Assembly: GCA_044239865.1 (NCBI GenBank)
Contig: JBIIAO010000001.1
Span: 62,001 to 126,000 of the forward strand
Length of the DNA stretch: 64,000 bases
Source of the DNA: CAIZGX01 sp044239865
GTDB lineage: Bacteria > Bacteroidota > Bacteroidia > Flavobacteriales_D > Sanyastnellaceae
Direction: 5' to 3'
Of the stretch, positions 26,493 through 32,553 are shown one piece after another. A program made the position numbers and the translations under genes. Under the pieces are notes generated by a model. The model was not told the origin of the DNA, did no database searches, and saw only the letters and a list, made by a program, of their open reading frames with translations. Position 1 is the stretch's first letter, and each line of letters opens with the position of its first letter.

Positions 26493-27299
26493 ATGAAACA
26501 TGTAATTACAGCAATATTATTTTTTATTGGAACAGCTGAATCTGCTGTTGCACAAAAAGACCCGTTGAATCACGAAATGGTTTTCGTTGAAGGCGGCACT
26601 TTTCAGATGGGAAGTAATTCGGGAACCTCAGATGAGAGCCCCGTTCACTCAGTTACTTTGAGTTCTTATAATATTGGAAAGTATGAAGTCACGCAAGCCC
26701 AATGGAAGGCAGTAATGGGAAGTAATCCTAGTTATTTCGAAGATTGTGAAAATTGTCCAGTCGAACAAGTTTCGTGGAACGGTACTCAAGAATACATACG
26801 AAAGTTGAATTCACAAACAGGAAAGAACTATCGACTACCAACCGAAGCGGAATGGGAGTATGCAGCCAAGGGCGGCAAGCGCAGTAAGGCCTATACCTAC
26901 AGTGGATCGAACGATATAAATTCTGTAGCCTGGCATGTTGATAACAGTGAGAGAAAAACCAATGATATAAATGAGTCGAACGGCTTGAATTTTGTGAATT
27001 CAGATAAAGATTACAGCAAATGTAAAACTCACAATGTGGGTGGTAAAAAAGCCAACGAACTTGGAGTTTATGACATGACTGGAAATGTATGGGAATGGTG
27101 TTCAGATTTGTACGGTAACTACGTTAGTTTTAAAGAGATAAATCCAATGGGTCCTGGATCTGGACAAAGTCGTGTGCTTCGTGGTGGTGGCTGGTGCGCT
27201 AAGGTACGTAATTGTCAAACTACGCATCGTATTTGTGACGGACAAGACTATGGATATTACTGTAACGGATTCCGGCTTGTTTTGCCCGCAGTTCGTTAA
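26493..27299 (+). CDS. Secreted SUMF1/FGE-fold protein 3
   Basis: A 268-residue paralogue whose signal peptide is almost identical to that of the first copy (FFIGTAESAVAQ), which points to recent duplication. It has the same SUMF1 marks plus a 24-residue insert near residue 150. Unlike its neighbours it has two cysteines in the region matching the FGE active site (GGWCAKVRNCQTTHR). They are six positions apart rather than the five of human FGE, so an oxidase function is possible but unproven. It begins 22 nt after the second copy, so those two are probably cotranscribed. Confidence 0.9.
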   Translation: MKHVITAILFFIGTAESAVAQKDPLNHEMVFVEGGTFQMGSNSGTSDESPVHSVTLSSYNIGKYEVTQAQWKAVMGSNPSYFEDCENCPVEQVSWNGTQEYIRKLNSQTGKNYRLPTEAEWEYAAKGGKRSKAYTYSGSNDINSVAWHVDNSERKTNDINESNGLNFVNSDKDYSKCKTHNVGGKKANELGVYDMTGNVWEWCSDLYGNYVSFKEINPMGPGSGQSRVLRGGGWCAKVRNCQTTHRICDGQDYGYYCNGFRLVLPAVR

Positions 27300-27300
27300 C

Positions 27301-27396
27301 ACTCATTCTGTTTCTCCTACTGTTTCTCTTTCTAGTAAGTTTCTCCTAATGTTTCATTTCTTCATTCTCTTTCTTAAAAATAGAATCAGAATGAGT
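27301..27396. repeat. 10-bp inverted repeat around the SUMF1 3' end
   Basis: ACTCATTCTG at 27301-27310 and CAGAATGAGT at 27387-27396 are exact inverted copies. Pyrimidine-rich direct copies of TTTCTCCTA lie between them. The pair lies in the gap between convergent SUMF1-3 and higA, and could form a loose shared 3' structure. Confidence 0.4.
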
Positions 27397-27418
27397 AGGA
27401 CAAAGGGAATGAGCGGAA

Positions 27419-27718
27419 TTAAAACAGGATGTTCACTTCCAATCTCGCACCGAACCCAAGTTCCACTATTTTTTGAAGGGTTGAAATTCGAGCTTCTTTC
27501 AGATCGTTCTCGATTTTAGAAATGTAAGATTTCGTGGTTCCAACTTTAATGGCCAGTTCTTCTTGGGTCATTCCGAGTTGCTGTCTCGTTTGTTGAATCA
27601 AAACACCCGCTTTAAAAAGTTCATATCCAGCTTCAAGTTCTTCGCGTTTTTTTGATCCTCTTTTCCCAAAGTGTTTCTCTTTGATTTCACTTAGGGTTTG
27701 TGTGTTTTTCTTTTTCAT
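27419..27718 (-). CDS. higA: XRE-family antitoxin (HigA-like)
   Basis: A 99-residue DNA-binding protein with a helix-turn-helix from about residue 40 (TRQQLGMTQEELAIKVGTTKSYISKIEND). The N-terminal part is Lys/Glu-rich. It is the second gene of a toxin-antitoxin pair and overlaps the toxin gene by 32 nt. HigA-type antitoxins bind their toxin and repress the shared promoter. The inverted order, toxin first, is usual for HigBA systems. Confidence 0.92.
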   Translation of the reverse strand: MKKKNTQTLSEIKEKHFGKRGSKKREELEAGYELFKAGVLIQQTRQQLGMTQEELAIKVGTTKSYISKIENDLKEARISTLQKIVELGFGARLEVNILF

Positions 27719-28049
27719 AATATTCCTTTATTCTTAATGCCAATTGTAATTCTTTAATCGGAGTTTTTTGCGTTTTCTTGTAGAATCCAGTTGTTGCAAC
27801 AATGAGTTTTTCCTTTTCAAAGAAGCAAAAGATTCGATAGTTGTTCTTTCCTTGTTGAACCCTTATTTCGTACAAACCTTTGGTGTTTTCAAGGTGTTTG
27901 AGATAAATCTCCGGTACCATTTCAAGGTCTTCAATGAGTTCTATGGTCCAAATAATTTTCTTTTTAACCTTTACACTTTGAGCAACTAAAAAGTCATCGA
28001 AATAGGATTTATAGAAAATTACTTTTCTGAATTTTTTATTTTGTTCCAT
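27687..28049 (-). CDS. higB: RelE/HigB-like toxin (Gp49-like family)
   Basis: A 120-residue protein of the phage-derived Gp49-like/HigB group of ribosome-dependent mRNA interferases. The signature region reads HLENTKGLYEIRVQQGKNNY, then RIFCFFEKEKLIVATTGFYKK and KTQKTPIKELQLAL, the standard core of the family. Members cleave mRNA in the ribosomal A site and are neutralised by the partner HTH protein. The downstream antitoxin overlaps by 32 nt. The pair lies next to the SUMF1 cluster and between two microhairpin strings, a typical accessory location. Confidence 0.92.
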   Translation of the reverse strand: MEQNKKFRKVIFYKSYFDDFLVAQSVKVKKKIIWTIELIEDLEMVPEIYLKHLENTKGLYEIRVQQGKNNYRIFCFFEKEKLIVATTGFYKKTQKTPIKELQLALRIKEYYEKEKHTNPK

Positions 28050-28076
28050 ACAAAATTAATGAAGTTTCACTTAAGT

Positions 28077-28098
28077 ACAACATGAAATTTTATGTTGT
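28077..28098. promoter_or_regulatory. Inverted repeat upstream of higBA
   Basis: ACAACAT and ATGTTGT are separated by 8 nt, 28 nt upstream of the higB start. The position fits an operator for the HigA repressor. On the plus strand a T run follows, so a terminator-like role cannot be excluded. Confidence 0.45.
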
Positions 28099-28233
28099 TT
28101 TTTATTAAAGCAAAATTCATCCAAGTATTTCAGATTGTCACCAACTTTTATATGCAGGTTATATGCTGTTTATTCGTTAGTGAAATAATAAACGCTGATT
28201 CACTATGGATTCTGCTTCAGAATGTGAATGTAA

Positions 28234-28392
28234 AAAATCTCCGATTTTCCAATTACGAAGTAGGAATAAAACTGAAAGTTTTCTAATAACGAAGTTCCAA
28301 TAACGTAGTTCCTTGCGATTGTTTCGCAGAATTGATCACGCAGTGATTGATCTGAAAGATTGATTGCGTAGCAATTGATCACCGAAGGTGAT
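28234..28392. repeat. Microhairpin string 3 (10 hairpins)
   Basis: The hairpins are AAAATC-TCC-GATTTT (28234), TAC-GAA-GTA (28254), AAAACT-GAA-AGTTTT (28268), AAC-GAA-GTT (28288), AAC-GTA-GTT (28302), GCGA-TTGTT-TCGC (28315), ATCAC-GCA-GTGAT (28335), ATCT-GAA-AGAT (28350), ATTGC-GTA-GCAAT (28363) and ATCACC-GAA-GGTGAT (28378-28392). Spacers are CCAAT, GGAAT, CTAAT, CCAAT in the first half and TG in the last. Several hairpins and their order match string 2, in the same orientation. It ends 10 nt from the stop codon of the minus-strand PKD gene. The stretch 28099-28233 before it holds nothing I can support. Confidence 0.9.
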
Positions 28393-28402
28393 TGCTGTTA
28401 AT

Positions 28403-29881
28403 TCAATTCTCCTTCACAACATAAATCGAACGACCAAGATTGTCTCTTAAAAGATAAACACCCGTGTTGAAATGACTCAAGTCAAGAACGGTGGAGTTGC
28501 CAAAAACATTCTGAGAAAGAATCTTTCTGCCGCACAAATCGAATATTTCAAAATGCTCTCGTGGGCCTTCCCAAGAAACAAACAGACGATCTGTAAACGG
28601 ATTAGGAAATACTTTGGTCGTTAGAGCTAGCTCATCCAAACTTGTTGAAACCGCAATCAAGGGCTTACACAATGTGGCTATACAACCGTTCGATGCGGTA
28701 GCTTCGAGGCACACTTGATAAACGCCTGATGAAATAAATGTGTGGTTGATTGTAACACCACTACCCAAGCCGCCATCACCGAAATTCCATTGCCAATCAA
28801 TGAAACCCGAACTACTGCAACCAAAAGAATATTCCAAATTATTTCCTGTGGAAGTAGAAATGAAATCAACGGGAGGGACAGGCAATACGGTAAAGTTCAC
28901 TCCGAAATCAGCACTAACGAAATTGGGATTGCTAGAGCGAATTCTCATTCTGTAATTCGTTCCCGGTGCCGTTCCATTTGGAATGGTGCTATTAATAAGG
29001 CCTCCAGATGTACTTGCAATACTTCCGATTTCTTGAAAGACGGAGAAATTTCCCAATGCATCTGACAATTCAACGGTGAAAATATTGCCGGAATTGAATG
29101 TTCCCGTAGCACCATAATTCACATCGAACGAAGACCCCGGGCAAAAAGATATTCCACCTACACCGGTAATCTGAGTACTAACATTTCCAGCGTTTCCTGC
29201 CGCTGTAACTTTTAATTCATCAACTGCAAAAGCAGGATCAGCAGCGCTAAACGATTGCTGGTTCACAAAACGAAAACCAAATCTGATTTGTGATTGGTTA
29301 TCCCACTGCGGATTGGTGAGTGTTGCTAAAGTCCAGTTTGGAGAATTGTAATAGGACCCCGTTTGAAGGCTCCACGTCAATCCTCCGTTCAAACTGTAAT
29401 AAACTTCTCCGTAATTGGAAACAGACCCACTGCACAGCCAGTAAAATGAAAAGGAAACTCCCGTTTGGCCGAGGGTAGAAACATCTGCCGACATTTTAGC
29501 GAAATACGTTTCATCGCCGTTGCAAAGTAAACCACCATCACTGGCTTGAAAGGAGGTGCAGCTCACGCCACTGTTCAAAGCATCTGTGCTCGCAATGTGC
29601 ATATAGCCACTCTGCGGATAGCCGGTTATAGAGGCAGGTTGATTGCTCGTATTAGGAATAGAAACGTCAAAGCCAACGCAAGATTCTACAAAGGTTCCTC
29701 CTGCATAAACGGAATTCACTAACCATTGGTTGTATCCACCCACAGCGGAACTCATATCGGGAGTATTGACGAAAAAACTCCCGAATCCCGAATTAAAGTT
29801 CTCCGAATAAAGCACTGTTTGTGAAATGCAATTCAGTGAAACAGAAATTGAAATAATTAGAAGTAAATTTTTCATAGTCAT
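28403..29881 (-). CDS. Secreted PKD-domain protein with T9SS type A sorting tail
   Basis: About 492 residues from the ATG at 29881 (MTMKNLLLIISIS...; signal peptide ends near CISQ). An ATG 30 nt further upstream lies inside the repeat-borne hairpin and is less likely. The N-terminal 250 residues look like a jelly-roll carbohydrate-binding/MAM-type domain. Residues about 345-415 form a PKD fold (WQWNFGDGG, HTFISSGVYQVCLEA). The last 75 residues are a T9SS sorting tail (KVFPNPFTDRLFVSW...LDLSHFNTGVYLLRD). The protein is therefore exported through type IX secretion and probably attached to the cell surface. It shares its promoter and leader with the gene at 30037. Confidence 0.9.
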   Translation of the reverse strand: MTMKNLLLIISISVSLNCISQTVLYSENFNSGFGSFFVNTPDMSSAVGGYNQWLVNSVYAGGTFVESCVGFDVSIPNTSNQPASITGYPQSGYMHIASTDALNSGVSCTSFQASDGGLLCNGDETYFAKMSADVSTLGQTGVSFSFYWLCSGSVSNYGEVYYSLNGGLTWSLQTGSYYNSPNWTLATLTNPQWDNQSQIRFGFRFVNQQSFSAADPAFAVDELKVTAAGNAGNVSTQITGVGGISFCPGSSFDVNYGATGTFNSGNIFTVELSDALGNFSVFQEIGSIASTSGGLINSTIPNGTAPGTNYRMRIRSSNPNFVSADFGVNFTVLPVPPVDFISTSTGNNLEYSFGCSSSGFIDWQWNFGDGGLGSGVTINHTFISSGVYQVCLEATASNGCIATLCKPLIAVSTSLDELALTTKVFPNPFTDRLFVSWEGPREHFEIFDLCGRKILSQNVFGNSTVLDLSHFNTGVYLLRDNLGRSIYVVKEN

Positions 29882-29893
29882 AAAGATAATCCT

Positions 29894-30005
29894 ATCGGGG
29901 TGAATAATCATTCACCCCGATGAAAAAGATTCATTCACCCCGACTAAAAGATTCATTCACCCCGACTAAAAGATTCATTCACCCCGATGAAAAAGAAACA
30001 TTCAT
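29894..30005. repeat. Leader hairpin plus 22-bp tandem repeats (copy 1)
   Basis: Upstream of the PKD gene a 12-bp perfect stem (ATCGGGGTGAAT, loop AATC, ATTCACCCCGAT; 29894-29921) is followed by repeats of about 22 bp containing ATTCACCCCGA at 29910, 29933, 29955 and 29977, then a decayed copy. The same block precedes the next minus-strand gene. Confidence 0.88.
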
Positions 30006-30036
30006 CCCGACGCTATTAATAAAGTGCTTTTATTGA

Positions 30037-31560
30037 TTATTTAATCACAACCGGCTTCACCCCGCGATAAGACTCCGGCATCATTCCTACATCTGCGCCA
30101 ATGTACGTTGGGTCGCAATAGATGTAATCTTTCCCATTGTATTGAATAATGGCGTCTGAATTTTTCTGCTCTTTCAAACGAACCGCCATAGCTACGTGAC
30201 CAGGATAATTCAATCCAATGGTTTCAACTCCCACCAATTCTGTAACAAGCGCATTCAAGAGAAACGTGCGGTCTTCGCAGTCGGCAAACGGATAAGCCAA
30301 GACTTCTTCAGGGATACAGAATTTTTCATATTGAAATTGATCCTGATCTGTTTTGTAGGGTATGCTTTGACAAACCAAAGCATATAAATAACGAACTTTT
30401 TCGCGCTCACTTCCGCATGACTGAAGTTTTGCATCTAGAGCTTTGTGCAGTCTCTCTTTGAAGGAAGCGGGTAAAGGCTGACCGAAATAATAATCCAATT
30501 CCGTTTGAGGAATCGTCGCGTCGAAAGTGGTGCGATACGTTAAATAAGGAAGAGACACATGCTCAGTGTTTCGATTGAATTTAAAATCGAATCCGCGATC
30601 GGTCCACTTTTCCGGAAACTTTGCTGAAGGCGTGTTTGCTAAGGTAAATAGACTCTTCGCGCTTTCATGTTGTGAAGTATAGGTGTACAATGAACTCGGG
30701 GATTTCGCTTCTAAAATGAAATAGTTGTGCCCGTTAAATTCAAAATACGATTTGCCGTAAAGCATGTCGTTAAAGGGAAGCGTAAGGACAATCTGATTTT
30801 CGCCATACATAATTCGAGCGTCATAACCCATTTGAACCAACGTAAACCACAAGAATAAATTCTGATTGTTTTTACTCGAAAAATTATTTTTCGCTACCGC
30901 CTGAACCATCTGGTAAACTCCCCAATCTGAAAGTCCAAACTCACTTTTTTGGTAATTGAAATACGCCAGCATTAAATCATACTCTTTTTCGGAACAACTC
31001 TTCCAATAGGCCGTAATTGAACTCGGATCTGGATTGCCTTTCAACGTCGGCCACTTACTCGCAATTAAAATCATTTTCCACTCATTCCCAAACAAACTCT
31101 CACTCTTAAATTGAAATGCTTTGTTAAATGCCAACTCCTCTGTCTTATCCTCTTGCGTAGCATCTTGTATCGCATCTTGCTTGTCATCTTGTAACACATC
31201 TTGCTCATCATCTTGTATCATATCTTCCTCCGCATCTTGTATCACATCTTGCTTGTCATCTTGCTTATCATCCTGCCCTGCATCCGGCTTAAACACTGGC
31301 GGAGCCGTTGGTTTAGGTTTATCGCTGGCAGGCTTGGAGGGGAAAAGATCTTCTCGCTTCCAATTGCCTTCCAACATTTTCGCAAAGGCCTTGTCATGCG
31401 CCGTTCTCAGCGAGTCCATCTCTCGATTGACTTTGGTTTCAAACTGATTCATTTCTTTTTCTCTCTGCTGTTTGAATTTCTCGAAATCGGTAATTTGTCC
31501 GTGAGACAGAACAGTGAATAAAGAAATTGAAATAATTAGAAGTAAATTTTTCATAGTCAT
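30037..31560 (-). CDS. Secreted transglutaminase-like protein with a QD-rich linker
   Basis: About 507 residues, exported (MTMKNLLLIISISLF..., cut near SHGQ). After a Lys/Glu-rich helix there is a linker of eleven four-residue units (QDDK, QDVI, QDAE and so on). The C-terminal half is a transglutaminase-like papain-fold domain with the triad visible as FADCEDRTFL (Cys), YPGHVAMAV (His) and IYCDPTY (Asp). The enzyme may crosslink or cleave amide bonds outside the cytoplasm, and the substrate is unknown. No T9SS tail is seen. The promoter, leader and first 11 residues are nearly identical to those of the PKD gene downstream. Confidence 0.85.
   Translation of the reverse strand: MTMKNLLLIISISLFTVLSHGQITDFEKFKQQREKEMNQFETKVNREMDSLRTAHDKAFAKMLEGNWKREDLFPSKPASDKPKPTAPPVFKPDAGQDDKQDDKQDVIQDAEEDMIQDDEQDVLQDDKQDAIQDATQEDKTEELAFNKAFQFKSESLFGNEWKMILIASKWPTLKGNPDPSSITAYWKSCSEKEYDLMLAYFNYQKSEFGLSDWGVYQMVQAVAKNNFSSKNNQNLFLWFTLVQMGYDARIMYGENQIVLTLPFNDMLYGKSYFEFNGHNYFILEAKSPSSLYTYTSQHESAKSLFTLANTPSAKFPEKWTDRGFDFKFNRNTEHVSLPYLTYRTTFDATIPQTELDYYFGQPLPASFKERLHKALDAKLQSCGSEREKVRYLYALVCQSIPYKTDQDQFQYEKFCIPEEVLAYPFADCEDRTFLLNALVTELVGVETIGLNYPGHVAMAVRLKEQKNSDAIIQYNGKDYIYCDPTYIGADVGMMPESYRGVKPVVIK
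31146..31281 (-). repeat. 12-bp coding minisatellite (QDxx units)
   Basis: Eleven in-frame 12-bp units encode QDxx tetrapeptides such as QDDK and QDVI in the linker of the transglutaminase-like protein. Units have diverged in their last two codons. The acidic linker probably acts as a flexible spacer. Confidence 0.85.
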
Positions 31561-31571
31561 AAAGATAATCC

Positions 31572-31712
31572 CATCGGGGTGAATAATCATTCACCCCGAC
31601 TGAAAGATTCATTCACCCCGACTGAAAGATTCATTCACCCCGACTGAAAGATTCATTCACCCCGACTGAAAGATTCATTCACCCCGACTGAAAGATTCAT
31701 TCATCTGAATGA
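31572..31712. repeat. Leader hairpin plus 22-bp tandem repeats (copy 2)
   Basis: The arms ATCGGGGTGAAT and ATTCACCCCGA flank loop AATC, as in copy 1. Units of 22 bp with CACCCCGAC then begin at 31592, 31614, 31636, 31658 and 31680, and are nearly perfect (TGAAAGATTCATT plus CACCCCGAC). A partial unit follows. The block lies upstream of the transglutaminase-like gene and downstream of tRNA-Ser. Confidence 0.9.
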
Positions 31713-31730
31713 AAAAGAATAATCTTCTAG

Positions 31731-31760
31731 AAAAAAAAATGCCGACATTTCGTCGGCATA
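31731..31760 (-). terminator. Terminator of tRNA-Ser
   Basis: On the minus strand ATGCCGAC and GTCGGCAT form an 8-bp stem with a 5-nt loop, followed by a run of nine T. It lies 8 nt after the tRNA. Confidence 0.9.
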
Positions 31761-31767
31761 ATTTTCG

Positions 31768-31854
31768 CGGAAAGGGGGGGATTCGAACCCCCGGTACAGT
31801 TTCCCGTACGACAGTTTAGCAAACTGTTGGTTTCAGCCACTCACCCACCTTTCC
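31768..31854 (-). tRNA. tRNA-Ser (GCT)
   Basis: An 87-nt class II tRNA on the minus strand. The acceptor arm GGAAAGG pairs with CCTTTCC, discriminator G. The anticodon loop TTGCTAA inside the ACAGT/ACTGT stem gives anticodon GCT, which reads AGC and AGU serine codons. The long variable arm and a T arm with loop TTCGAAT are present, and no CCA is encoded. Confidence 0.96.
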
Positions 31855-31928
31855 TAACGGCTGATCCTCTTTTACGAGGATTGCAAATGTAAACCGACAT
31901 TCCTATATTTCAAATTTTTTTTCTAATC

Positions 31929-32522
31929 CTACCCGAAGTGCTCCTTCAACGCTGCATAGACCTTGTGCGTAGGCAATCCCATGACATTGAAATAACTTCC
32001 TTCCAAATTCACTATTCCAACTAAACCAATAAAATCCTGAGCGCCATAACTTCCTGCTTTATCGAAGGGCTTGTAATGCTCAATGTAAAAGCGTAGCTCC
32101 GATTCGTTCATCTCTGCAAAGGTCACTTTCGTGCAATCGGTAAACGAATGTTTCCAGGTGGAAGTGCAGACGCACACCCCCGTATATACCTCATGACTTC
32201 TTCCACTCAATTGCTTCAGCATAGCCAATGCTTCTTCAAAGTCTGCAGGCTTGTTCAGCAAAGTTCCTTCAACATGAACAACGGTATCCGCTGTAATCAC
32301 CAACTCATTCGCCGAAGCGGTTTTCAACAAGGCTTCCGCTTTCCGCTCTGCTAAATGCTTCGCCACTTCACTCAAGGGCCAAGATGGGTCAATGCTTTCG
32401 TCAACATCGGAAACGCGAACTTCAAAGGTTAGGCCCATGCCTGCTAATAATTCTTTTCTTCGCGGAGAGCCCGATCCCAAGACTAACTTGTAGTTGTTCA
32501 ACAACGGTAATAATTCTTCCAT
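31929..32522 (-). CDS. maf: Maf-like nucleotide pyrophosphatase
   Basis: A 197-residue cytoplasmic NTP pyrophosphatase that removes non-canonical or modified nucleotides (dTTP/UTP or m7GTP type in characterised relatives). Family marks are LGSGSPRRKELLAGM at the N-terminus, ITADTVVHVEG with the catalytic acidic residue, KPADFEEALAML and DKAGSYGAQDF. The start is set at MEELLPLLNNYKL (32522). An upstream in-frame ATG would place the promoter inside the gene. It is divergent from guaA across a symmetric promoter. Confidence 0.94.
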   Translation of the reverse strand: MEELLPLLNNYKLVLGSGSPRRKELLAGMGLTFEVRVSDVDESIDPSWPLSEVAKHLAERKAEALLKTASANELVITADTVVHVEGTLLNKPADFEEALAMLKQLSGRSHEVYTGVCVCTSTWKHSFTDCTKVTFAEMNESELRFYIEHYKPFDKAGSYGAQDFIGLVGIVNLEGSYFNVMGLPTHKVYAALKEHFG

Positions 32523-32527
32523 GACTA

Positions 32528-32548
32528 CAAATTTACATCGTAAATTTG
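32528..32548. promoter_or_regulatory. Palindromic divergent promoter of maf and guaA
   Basis: CAAATTTAC and GTAAATTTG are perfect inverted copies around ATC. Each arm contains TAAATTTG, a full TAnnTTTG -7 box, reading outward on its own strand. Each box ends exactly 5 nt before the start codon of its gene (32522 minus, 32554 plus), so both transcripts should be nearly leaderless. A -33 TTTG is not clear for guaA. Confidence 0.7.
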
Positions 32549-32553
32549 CGCGC

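Noticed and set aside
24528..27299. Sulfatase maturation function for all three SUMF1 proteins
   Set aside because: Two copies lack the active-site Cys pair and no sulfatase gene lies in the window.
28092..28286. 64-codon plus-strand frame upstream of string 3
   Set aside because: No family resemblance or ribosome-binding site is visible, and its end runs into the hairpins.
24203..28392. CRISPR-like impression of the microhairpin strings
   Set aside because: The repeating parts are too short and the spacers are constant rather than unique. No cas gene is present in the window.
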